A DNA stretch of 64,000 nucleotides, from the NCBI GenBank assembly GCA_031216915.1, contig CM062293.1:150668285-150732284 (forward strand), written 5' to 3'. The stretch is from Pictodentalium vernedei (Eukaryota; Mollusca; Scaphopoda; Dentaliida; Dentaliidae). A model generated the notes under the pieces. That model ran no database searches and was not told where the DNA came from. It worked only from the letters and a program-made list of their open reading frames with translations. The first letter of the stretch is position 1, and each line of letters begins with the position of its first letter. The position numbers and the translations under genes were made by a program. Below, in pieces: positions 11,337 to 22,159 of the stretch.

Positions 11337-12326
11337 GGGATGATGTCTCAGGTTTTGTTTCCTTCGGATAACTTTCACGTAACTTCATTTATATCTTCGC
11401 AATGTCAGGTTGTATGAAATTTCAACTGTTTTTTAAAACAGATTTATTACAGATTTATGGAATTTCACATTGCTTCTGATGTCTTACACTTTGTATACTG
11501 TGAGTTTTTTACATGCTCTTTCACATATAAAATCTGAGAGTCTATATTTTTTTCAAATTAGCAGCTTATTGTCCCTTTTTTTTGTCTGTATAAACAGAAA
11601 TACCATGAGCCCATATATCGAAAAAACTTAAGTTCATCACTTAAGACATCTCTTTATACAGAGCTTAGATTTTGACTTGACTCGAAGCTTCGTAAAAAGT
11701 AAAGTAAAACTTAGTTGAATTCAAATTTTCTGTCACCTTTCATGATTTTTTTTAGATAAAAGTCTATAGTTCCTTGCTTTATGTTGACTTTTTACCAACT
11801 CTGCTGCTGGCAGATATTCCAGGGCAGGACTTGAAATTACTTGACACTAAAATAAGTAAAATTTGAGTGCACCTAATCAAATTTTCACCAGCAAATTGTA
11901 CCAACTTTTTGACCAGCGATTTCTTGGATCAAACTTTAACTTTTCATCAAATCTAGTCATGTCTGCTTCATACAAGCCACGATTAGATTGATTGAAAAGA
12001 ATTTAATAAACACTGGGTGGGTTAAGAGTTAAGGTGGTAATCCTTTTTTGCCATGGTGTGTATATTCCCAACCGCATCCACTTTTATACCTTACAAAAAT
12101 TATGCACACCCCCCTCCCCCCCCCCCCCCCCATAACCTCCTTCACCTCAAAATTATCCAGGCTCCATCATTTTCTTCTTTACCCATAATTATCCACATCA
12201 AATCACACACCCGGTCGCTCATCCCAGTTAGATGATTGAATTTGTTTCAGTAAGGTACATGCATGTGTTCGTAGTGATAAACAATATTATATATATATAT
12301 AAAAATCACACTGCCATTTACATATA
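11337..12326. other. Intron 1 sequence without recognised features
   Basis: AT-rich, no gene seen. It holds a C-run (about 12110-12131) flanked by ACCTCC-type words and an (AT)n stretch near 12285. Confidence 0.5.
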
Positions 12327-12472
12327 AAATATACCCATAGTAGCTTGGTGTGCCAAATGTTCACCACGAGTGGTGAAGTGGTGTTAACCGCAAGCCTTCG
12401 GCATGCTGTTAACATCACTTCACCATGAGTGGTGAACATTTGATGTACCAAGCTACTTTGAGTATATTTTAG
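12327..12472. repeat. Long inverted repeat (hairpin) in intron 1
   Basis: Two arms of about 60 bp (12327-12390 and 12409-12472) are near-complementary, including GTTCACCACGAGTGGTGAAG. The arms are themselves partly palindromic (CACCACGAGTGGTG). The loop holds 'ttaaccgcaagccttcggcatg'. Probably the core of a foldback transposon; clean outer ends were not found. Confidence 0.65.
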
Positions 12473-13136
12473 TTATACCATGATCGTCAGATTATTAAAG
12501 AGTCGCTATTATTTTTTCTCGATTTTACTGAACAGCAGGCATACACACATGTGAATCTGTTCAGTTTACATGAGCACTGGCCGGCGGTACTTCTGCTGTC
12601 AATTTTATCACCAAAATGAAACAGAAAAAGAAACAGGCCTTTTTCATTTTAATAACATAACAATATACTATTTCAGGTTATGAATTTTTGGTGTTTTTAG
12701 TGTTTGGGGTAAACTCATTTAAAAACATAATAAATAATTGCCACTTTCATTTCACTCTTCGCGAGGCGAAATGTGATAAGTTTAGACAAGTCCGCATTCA
12801 GGTCGACGTCACCAAAGGTCATGGATGTGTAATTCCACTGTAGGTGTAAATTTTAACTATTGAAATCCCCTTGCTGGCATGTTCACCACAGTTGGTGTAT
12901 AAAGCTAAATTTTATAGCATAGGCTTTTCATATATTGTAGAATAGGTAACAACCATGGTATAAAAAAGATTTTTGACTGGGACGCACTGTTCACACTGGC
13001 CTGTCCCAAAACTGTCTGATGCTATATTTTTAGCCATTCTGGATATTTTAGTTCCAAAGTGTTTTAGTGCCAACATGCTAATGGGAAGGGAAGCAGTGTT
13101 TTTGTACCATCAGATCAGATAAATTAATCAAGTTAT
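12473..13136. other. Intron 1 sequence without recognised features
   Basis: No gene seen. The words 'ttataccatg' (12474-12483) and 'catggtataa' (12953-12963) are inverted and may be the outer ends of the element containing the hairpin just to the left. Confidence 0.4.
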
Positions 13137-13640
13137 TATACCCCCACAAAACCAAGTTTAGGTGGGGTAAAAAGGAGTCAACTTGTCTGTCGGTTGGTCA
13201 GTCGGTCGGTTGGTCAGTCTGTCATCATAGATCTGTTGCACAGTTAAATTTTTGAGCGAACTACTTCCAGTTTTAGTCACATTTTCATGAAAGTTCAGAA
13301 AAATGATCAACATGATGAGGGGAAGTGTGTGACATAATTTTTTTCCAGATCCGATTCAAGATGGTCAACTGGTGGCCATATTGGATTTTGCAAAATACTT
13401 GTGGAGCGAACTCCTTCCACAGTTTTAGTTGCATTTTCATGAAACTTCACCAAAATGATCAACATGATGAGGAGCAGAGCGTGAGATAATCTTTCTCCCG
13501 ATCAGATTCAAGTTGGCCGACTGGAGGCCATACAGCATTTTTTTTTTTTGCTTAGAAAAATTGAATGCCCCTTTTCAGTCACCCACACTAGGCGGTATGC
13601 CACGGTGAGGGTATACTGAGCGACAGACCATCTCTAGTTA
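13137..13640. repeat. Mollusc-type interspersed repeat with two internal units
   Basis: It starts with 'tatacccccacaaaaccaag' and '(gtcggttg)n', and ends 'ggtgagggtatactgagcga'. Two similar units of about 150 bp follow each other (13240-13385 and 13395-13530), each with 'gagcgaact.cttcca.agttttagt' and 'atgatcaacatgatgagg'. Repeats of this type are common in bivalve genomes as I remember them. Confidence 0.6.
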
Positions 13641-14100
13641 AACATGAATTGGCAATTATTCCAAAAATGAATGGACAATTTATCAAAGAAAAAATCTGTC
13701 GAATATCTGAGATTATCCTTGCAATCTTTCTGTCATAATGCACTGGATATCGGCCAGAGGAAAGGGTGTTTTAAAAATGGGTACACATCAGCTTAAAAAT
13801 AGATTTCATCTCACGCAACTCTACATACATTCAGTGGAGCATCAGATTTATCTGTTGCTCGAACTTCCTATTTCTTGTGCCGGCAACAGATATATCCCTC
13901 GCTGGCACATGGAATAGGGAGTACAAGCCAACCTAGTTATGTTCCAGACAAAATCACAATGTTTTTTCCATTCCAATAAATTCAATTTGATATTTGATTC
14001 GATTCGAGAATAGTGAGCAGTATTCAATTCAGTATTTGATTCGATGGCATTTGAGTATTTGCAAGGCCCTAGATGTAATGTAATGATTTTTAAATTTCAG
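13641..14100. other. 3' part of intron 1
   Basis: No transposon recognised. It ends with a pyrimidine-rich TTTTTAAATTTCAG acceptor directly before exon 2. The open frame that starts at 14044 reads through the acceptor and should not be taken as coding before 14101. Confidence 0.6.
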
Positions 14101-17100
14101 ATTAAGAGAGTCCTACCAAAAGGTGTCTGCGAAAGATCTGGATTGTTCAACGTTGCCGATTGTCTAGTTTCCTGTAATGGTACAAGTTTGAAGTATTTGA
14201 CTCAGCCTGAATGCCTGAAAGTATTGAAAACATCTGGTAATCATCTTCATCTTCAAGTTCTTAGAGCTAATAGTAGTTTTGAATTTGATACTCTACAGCA
14301 ATATGCCACATCTCCTGTCCAGCATCAGAAACATGATCATCATTTCAGTGTTCTGGAAAATAACAGACAGACAGTTGGTGTTAAAAAAGGTGATTCTGGT
14401 ACTTTTTCAAATGAGAAGCAACATATTTCTGAAACTTTTTCACAGCCAACTGAGAAGGTTGTACTGAGTCAGCCTTTTCAGCCTTATGTTATAGATTCAG
14501 ACTGCTATGATGGATTTTTTCCAAGTCCACAGCTTGAGCTGAGATCAGACATACAATGTGATAATAATATAAGTAATAGATTGCAACATGATGTTGGTGT
14601 GTCACCCATTGTTGACAATTCTCTTTGTGAACAGAATGAAATAGAAATGGATCAAATATACATACCTCCTCCATTAGAGTTCACTGATCCTCCTGATGAA
14701 AAAAGTCATGTGATGAACAATGATCAGCCAGTAACCAATATTGATGATATTCTGCTTAGTATGTCTTCATCTGGGGAAGTTTGCCTCGAAACACCTCATA
14801 ATACTGATGTCATGTATAGTCATTCTGTACCAGCAACTCATTCCCAGTTTACAGATAAACAATATGATGATTTACTAGATATATCTAGCACACCACTAAC
14901 CAATTCCACTGTGTCATCAAACCTTAATACCTCTCTATCTGGAACAGCAAACCTTAGTTCCAGTGGAGAACTGATGGATACAACTAATGTTGATGACCTC
15001 ATACATGACTATGCTAGTGCTCTTGCTGAAGCTGAGAAAGAGGCTGATCTTTGTGGTGTAAGTAATGAGGGTTTTAATGGTAGCAATTATTCTGATGAGA
15101 TTGATTCATCTTGTGAAAAACACAGAACTAACATTGATCAGCTTATTTCAGATTTTGCTTTTGATGGAAAATCACTTCAGACAAATGATCACACTGTTAA
15201 AAAGCAAGAAGCACAAAATCTTAATATGTTTGATTGTGAACAAAGGACTAATGATTCAGACCAGTTTTTTTCCAGTTGTGCTTCTAATGAACAACAATAT
15301 CTTCCTGGAGAAGTTAGTATGGAGATCCAAGATGGGAAAAATATCAATGCTGTACAAAAAACAAATATTGATGATCTGATTTCTGATTATTCTCTTAATG
15401 AAGAACCACAGCTGCTCCCACAAGCTAATGTTGAGAACCAGCATTCTAAAAATAATAAAGCCATTGATAGTAGCAATGCTATTCAAAAAACAGATATTGA
15501 TGATCTTATTTTTAATTCTAGTCTTCATGAAACGCCACAGTTTATAGAAGAAGCTAATGTTGAAAATCGGTATTTGGAAAATAAAAATATTATTGACACT
15601 GGTAATTCAGTCCAGAAAACTAATATTGATGATCTTATTAAATGTTTTGTGGATGACAGAAGAGACATTGATAATGAAAATAATGAAAACAAACATATGC
15701 TTCATATTCCAATGAAAACTGATAGTGACTTAGAGAGAACAGATATTGATGGACTCATTTCAGATTATGTGTTTAATGAGAGTCAGCAATCTGCAAAAGT
15801 TGCACTTGTTGATAATCAGATACCTAACTTTCAAACAGAAACTACTGTTGCTACAAGCTACATAGATATGGATACACCCCTTAATGATTTTATGGTGCCA
15901 GACAGTCAGTCTGAGGTCCATAACTCAGATAAGAGCAGTAGTAGAGCTCATAATATAGTAACTACAGTAGATGATAAAGTGAAAACAAACACTAATACAT
16001 TAAGTGATAAATATACCACCTTTGGAAATGAAAACACAACCAGTGATAATAATAATAAAGACAGTATTAGTAAAGAAAATAATCATCAAGACAAAACTCT
16101 AGAGACAACTGGCAAAGATGATTTGATATCACATCCTTTTTTACCAGATATTAAAAATGTAAAGAATGATTATAAAGTTGAATTAGTTTGTGGTGATGAT
16201 TCAAACCAAGAACAGATTTTAAAATGTATTTATGAGACAGTTGATGCCAGTATTTCAGATAAACTGAATACACAGCAAAACAATGATGACATTGATTTAC
16301 ATCATATTCGTTCTACACAGATGTCTGATGTTACTGATGAGATTAATAACAAGAAACAACAGAGTGGGTTACAGACATACAGTACTTCGGAGGATCAAGT
16401 GGAAAATGTAAATAAGTTAACAAATAATAATTATTCAGAGAAAGTTGTGCCCTTCAAAGTGAAGAGAATTGGGGCAGAATATCTTAGCTCTTCTGTTGTA
16501 CCTCTTTTTGAAACACCTTCAGGAAGTGAGACAGAAAATGAATCAGACAGCAGTGTTACATCACTGACCATGTTGCAAAAAGTATTACAAGCATGGACAC
16601 CCAATGATGATAAGAAAAGAGAGAGACAAAACTTTGAAAGTACATCTGATGTTCAGGAAACTGAGATTGTAGCTCAAGCTGTAAAAAGAAATTTGCATGG
16701 TTTGAAAATTACACATGGTCCAAAATTACAAAAGAAAGTCAAAGCAATGATGGAACAGCAGACTGTTTTAGAAAAACCCAAACCGTTGGGACAGCAAGAT
16801 CATTCTGTGTTAATTTATGAAGATAGTTCTGAAAAAAATGTTATAGAAGCAGTTGATTTACAGCGGTCAGAATCTAGACCTGTCCATTCACTTGAGTATA
16901 AAGATGATTTCTTTGATATTAAGCATAATGATAGCATTAAAGAAAGAAATATCAGTGAGTTCATGCATGAAAAAAATAAAAAAGATGAAAATATTTCTGT
17001 AGATAACACCAGCTACAAGAACAAAAGTTCAACATCATCCACTGAAATAAGTTCATCCGGAGAGGATACACAAAATGATGATATTAAGAATACTCACATG

Positions 17101-18104
17101 TTAGACATGTTGGTTGCTTCTTCTACTAACAGTACAACTAAGTCAGAATTACTGGAACCACAGTTTACTCATAAGAATGATGGTCATAATTTGGAAGTTG
17201 ATACTGTCAGTACAATAGTAAAGCCACATCCTTCTGATGAAACATCTAATGACTTGATTGATATAACTGTTAAAGAATGTGCAGAAGAAAAACAGTTGGA
17301 AGGAAGAAATAACTTAATTTTCCCATGTGAGCCAGATAGTTTAGTACATCAGGAATCGGTATCAAATGAACCTCAGATAAATAAAATGGAAATGAATAAC
17401 AATTCTCACATTTTTTCACTTGCTCTTGAAGAAAAGCATGGTTTTTCTAAGGAAATTACTCCTTCAGCAAACAGGAAGGAATTAAATTTATCCACTATTG
17501 AGAAACAAAATAGTGATAAAAATGTTCTGAACGAGTCAAAACCAGAAGAAAAGATTTTGAATATAGATTTAGAAATGTCAGATAAAAAGGTTTCTCAGGG
17601 TTCAACAGAAAGTGATAAATTTCACCCTGTGCCTGCAAGACGTACTAAACTTAGCACCACTCAGTCATTAGATTCCAAACCCAATGAGGAATTGCCAACC
17701 TCTCACTCCACTCTTTCTAGAAAGCTAAGCTCACCCACAGAAAAAGCAATGTCTCAATTCAAACCAGTATCCTTTGTGCCAAAGTTCAGTCTCAGCAGAC
17801 CAGTGAAGTATGGTTCTAGTTCAGGCAGTCAGAGCTCCTCCAATGCTTCTACACCAAGTTCTTGTAGCCCAGTATCTTTGAAAAAACTACCAGGATACAA
17901 TAGCCCTGATGAGTCAGTGAGTGTGGGAACTGTTTCATCACCTCAAAAGCTTCCGAAATCAAGGACTGATAACGAACCTTTTCAAGTTGATGTGTTCAAA
18001 GGAATTCTTGGTCTTGGTATGAAGGTTACAGTTGAAAATGAAGGATTTGTTTGCATAACTGAAATTAACAAAAACAGCCCTATTGCAAAGAATGCAAATC
18101 TAAG
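14101..18104 (+). CDS. Giant PDZ scaffold gene, exon 2 (PDZ2 end, long tail, PDZ3 start)
   Basis: This 4,004-nt exon is in phase 0 with exon 1 and ends in phase 2 before GTAAGT. The first about 58 residues finish PDZ2 (IKRVLPKG, CERSGL, VADCLVSCNGTSL, helix PECLKVLK). Then follow about 1,200 residues rich in Ser, Asp, Asn and Thr, predicted disordered by composition. Within 14734-16140 a motif of the type T-[ND]-[IV]-D-[DQG]-L-I recurs at least eight times. A more basic segment lies near 16600-16770. A PVPARR motif (17626-17643) and a Ser-rich stretch precede PDZ3, which starts at FQVDVFKGILGLGM and is cut by intron 2. The long single open frame in an otherwise stop-rich region is strong evidence of coding. 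No enzyme domain is seen. Confidence 0.9.
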
Positions 18105-18175
18105 GTAAGTTTTTGTTAGATTTTTATCTTTGTTATTAAATCCATTGTTTGTGTTTGTATTAATATTAATGTCCA

Positions 18176-18794
18176 TTAACACTTAGCACTATACATTTTT
18201 TCAATCACTCTGTTTTCCTCTTGTTCAGTTATGAATTTTTGGGTGTGTGGTGGTGTTTCAGTAACCGGTTCTTGTCAGATCACCGAAGTTAAGCAACGTC
18301 GGGCCCGGTTATTCATTGGATGGGTGAACGTCTAACCGATCAATTCGTACTCCCGCGTTGTGTCCTTGGGTAAGACACTTAACCCCAATTGTCCACATGG
18401 GGGCATGATGACACTGTGTACAAAGGTGTACTGCATGTCGATGGTACGCATGTCTTCAACCAATCTAACCCTGCCTGTGCTGCAGTGTGGAGTTACGATG
18501 TTGGGGAGCTGGCAGCTGCTTGTCATTGCGTGGTGGTTCTCTCTGGGTATTCCGGCTTCCTCCACCCGTAAAACTGTCACGGTCATGATTAGCCATTGTG
18601 CATAAGTATATGACCTTAAACACCAATAAATAAATAATAAATGAATAATAACTATGAATTTAACCAATTATATCTTGTTTGACAGAGCTCACTAAGCTCT
18701 GTCAAACAAGGTATATTTGGTTAAATAACAGCAATATGGGAAATATTTGGTGCTGAAAACATTGCCATGTTGACATCAGAGTGCAGAGTGTTAA
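18176..18794. mobile_element. TTAA foldback element, family C, split by a SINE
   Basis: Outer ends TTAACACTTAGCACT and AGTGCAGAGTGTTAA. The right half holds 'atatcttgtttgacagagctc' and its complement around a short centre. The SINE at 18239-18652 interrupts it. An uninterrupted relative at 37315-37504 shows the joined sequence, proving the insertion. Confidence 0.8.
18239..18652 (+). mobile_element. 5S-rRNA-headed SINE (SINE3 type)
   Basis: The head (about 18241-18345) matches the middle of 5S rRNA: GATCACCGAAGTTAAGCAAC, then GTCGGGCCCGG and TTGGATGGGTGAAC, covering the internal Pol III control region. The body and tail are those of the tRNA-headed SINEs in this window, ending in 'tgaccttaaacaccaataaataaataa'. 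A 9-bp duplication TATGAATTT flanks it (18230-18238 and 18653-18661). It lies in intron 2 and is inserted into a family C element. Confidence 0.88.
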
Positions 18795-18972
18795 TCTTCA
18801 AAACTACTCTGCTGGCATCTTCATATTTGACACGCAAATATTCATGGCTTAAAATTCATGCAAGAATCCCAATCGATTCTCATGAATGATTTGCACAAGG
18901 AAACCAATGACAATCAGTTTTGATTCTTGCCAAATGATCGTTTGATTCTTGTCATAGATTCTGAAAGTATCC

Positions 18973-19224
18973 TTAACCCTTTACCTAACATGAAAAGCAG
19001 ACGACACTTGCAAAAAAAATTCTTGAATAACTAAATTTTTTTCATTTTTTGTCTCAAAAACATAGGTTATGACCCCTCGTTGGAACGAGCTCGACGAGCT
19101 CGTTCCAATGAGGGGTCATAACCTATGTTTTTGAGTCAAAAAATGAAAATATTTTGAAAATTAATTTGCGATTTTTTAGAATATCGCTGGCCGGTTTTGG
19201 CCGTTACGTTAGGTAAAGGGTTAA
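18973..19224. mobile_element. Palindromic TTAA MITE, family A
   Basis: Ends TTAACCCTTTACC and GGTAAAGGGTTAA. Long arms with GTCTCAAAAACATAGGTTAT and its near-complement enclose GACCCCTCGTTGGAACGAGC and the mirror sequence. About 250 bp, almost a full hairpin; no coding capacity. Confidence 0.88.
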
Positions 19225-20257
19225 AGGATTGGAGAATTCTACTTATTGTTTGCTCCCTCATAATAAAATTACACTTTCATTTAATAATGGGAGCTTAGGA
19301 GTCTTGGCCACCTATACAGGCAGCCAAGACTTCTCTAGAAACCACATAGTACTGCAACTGCCAACAGCAAGACCACCAAGAGTCTGTATGATTGAACTTG
19401 TTGTGTTCTACATACACATGTAAAATATGAAACTCACATGCATTATCTGTCAGTCAAAACATGTAAACACACTTTGATGACCACATGTTACAGATCAGTC
19501 TTAAGTTCAATCACAACCCATGTACAGATTCCCTCCTTCCCCCCATTGGCATTAACACATGTAAAATACATTAGAAGCAAATACTCAAGAGTTTCTCAGT
19601 TACAGTTCTTGGAAAATAAATTTTTAGCCACATGGCAAGACGAGCAGCTGACTTCCTGTTTCTAACCTCCTTGAGTCAGGTGACAGGGCTGTACAGCACG
19701 GACATCACTAAAGTGGTCTTTTTATTGATTGGATGGCTATCTGGTCCTGACTCACTTACACCTATGGGAACTGCTGGAAGTGAAGCAGTGCTCATTTAAT
19801 TGTGTTTTTTTGTGGTAAATTAGGTCAATTTGAGTGTGTAGAAGGCCTTCACTTGAAGCTCAGGGGTTTAAAAAATTGAAAACATTTCCTAGGGGGGACC
19901 CACCCAGACCCCCACCATTGTGAGGGGCTACCCCTTCTCAAACTCTCCCCTTCTTAAGCCTATGACCTTCAGGACATGCCTATAGCATGTCATTCTTGAA
20001 CCTCCTAGTGGGACGTGTGGCTGGGAGATTGAAAATCCTGTCTATGCCCTGATTTAACTTCCTCCCACTTTAATGACTTAATTTTACAGAGGTAACTCTT
20101 AAAAATGTAACTACATGCAATTATATGTTCCGTGGAAGATCTCACCGAGCTCTCTCAAATTAAATTCCCAGTTGCATTTTGGGGGAAAACGATACCAAAA
20201 CTTAGGTAATTTGATGGATGCAAAGGGTAAATATTTGTAGTACATTGTAAATTTAAT
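19225..20257. other. Intron 2 sequence without recognised features
   Basis: No gene or clear element. Short simple tracts only. Confidence 0.45.
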
Positions 20258-20630
20258 AGCCACATTGTCAGTGAACATTATTCAGTTAACATGTGTATTC
20301 AATTAACAAGGAAGTGATCACTTTCCTGTATTGTAGAGTTACATTGAGCATTTATTCTCTAAATATTTTGTTTGACAGAGCTCTTTCAAACCAGATATAA
20401 TAGATTAAATACCTGAATTGGATGTATGCCCTGTGAAACCCCAGGAAGTGAATCAGTCCTTGTTTACTGCAGTAAAGAAGCTATGTTTTACTGGTAAAAT
20501 AGGGCCTTGTCACCAATGCTTGGGGTGGAAGTCCTCTAAAATGGGCAACATAGGTATAAACGATTGACTGAACGATAAGCCATTGCGCAGAATTATGTGA
20601 CTTTAACCCTTTCAACACTGGCGCCCTGAA
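20258..20630. repeat. Fragments of a family D element and a short SINE-like repeat
   Basis: Bases 20258-20425 match the interior of the pogo-like element at 46701-47137 ('attcagttaacatg', 'tgtttgacagagctc', 'tagattaaatacctg'). Bases 20430-20630 match the repeat at 34370-34610 (chain of 'ggaagtgaa.cagt', 'gtaaaatagg', 'aaaatggg.aaca', 'gccattg.gca'). Both lack intact ends. Confidence 0.6.
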
Positions 20631-20787
20631 AGGTATTATTTCAGTCAGTACTGTCCAACCACCCTGGTTTATTGGGAGGTTCAGTAATACTTTAATCCAT
20701 CAGCTCTGTCAAGCTGTTGAATTAAATTATTACCGAGCCTCGTTTAAGATTTTTTGCTTTTTATGTGGTCTGATCGTCCACTACCAA

Positions 20788-21005
20788 TTATTTTTACACA
20801 GTACACCAATGGCCCAGACACAGCTTTTGCTAACTCTAAAATATCTAGGGCCAAACACAAATTTTGCCCCCCAATCCCCAAAATTTGCATGCAAAACTGA
20901 AAATTAGAAGTCCTAACTGGTCCTCCATACATTTACCTTTTGCGCATGCGCAGATGTCAGGAAGTGACCAGAATTGGCGCCAACACCATTCTTTGTTTGG
21001 CCCTT
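20788..21005 (+). repeat. Left inverted terminal repeat of DIRS B2
   Basis: ACCAATGGCCCAGACA near the start; C-run; TTTTGCGCATGCGCAGATGT; inverted match to 33985-34260. Confidence 0.85.
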
Positions 21006-22159
21006 GTTAGATAACAACAAACTGACTTTTGTGCTTTTTAAATCTCAATTAATAATGATGCCAGGCACAGATCAATGGTTAAATTGGTGGATCCAAGGAA
21101 ACAATTGCATGAAGGAAGGAAGAAACGGTGGTTTGAAAACGTTCAGGGCTGTAATTTTATAATATTTATAAAAATTTAGTTCATGTTCCCTAATTTCGGG
21201 ACTTGAGCCTGACGTCATCATTGTTGATAATGATTTTTCCACTGTTGGTTAAGTATTCCTTCCCTAACCTCTCTTGATCCCCCCTGTTAAACTCCAAAGC
21301 TTTTTGGCTTGTTTTTTTAAATTTTTTATATAAAATTTCTTGGGAGTTCAACGTGTTATACAGAAAGTTTTTTCTGTATTTCCCCAGGGTTACGTCCTCA
21401 CCTTAGGGTGTTTAGGAGTTTTTAGTCATGCAACATACTTCCAATGTATTGTTTTTTCTTCTGATAAAGATCTTGCCTTACATCAGATATTTCAAAAATC
21501 TGTTACTGACTTTGGGCCGTGTTGTCTGGGGTCTCGTTTCTGGTTTTCAGTTGGACGTTGTTTACATTAGCAACGTTTGTTATTTATGTGTAGGTTCCTA
21601 TTTCTGATATGGTAGGTCTGTTGTAAGATACATTATACAGTCCCGTAGTCTGGCAGTTAATTTTTGGGAGGAAAAAATTAATTTTGTCCACACTTGGGCT
21701 CTTTTGGGATACATTTGGGCACTTCGTTCCCTTTGGGAACTTGGGCTCTTGTCAAAATTTTTCGAAAAATTCTTTGGTGTAAACTATTTTTCGATTTATA
21801 TTTGGAATGTTTTTGTTATGTATCTTTTTAGTTGAATTTAATGTGGAATTGGTGGGAGTACAATCGACTTAGTCTGCTTCATATGTAAACATATTACTCT
21901 CTAAGCAAGGCGAGGAAGTCGTTCCTCTTATTTTCTTGTAGGTTGCCTTGCTTGTAGTCGATGTACTTCTACTAATTCTTGCTCATATGTGTCGCATGCG
22001 TTGACAAACGTTGCTGATGGATGTTATGATACGTTGTTAGCGAGGGACCACTGCCTGTCCTCTCATAATGAGAGGCTGCCACCGGTCCTCTCGCCCTAGG
22101 TTGCTCTAATTTATTAGTTTATATTTACAGAGGAACAAGAACATGGTGATGTTCATGTG

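Noticed and set aside
18241-18345. Possible 5S rRNA gene
   Set aside because: Only the central part of 5S is present; it continues into a SINE body with the shared tail and is flanked by a target duplication.
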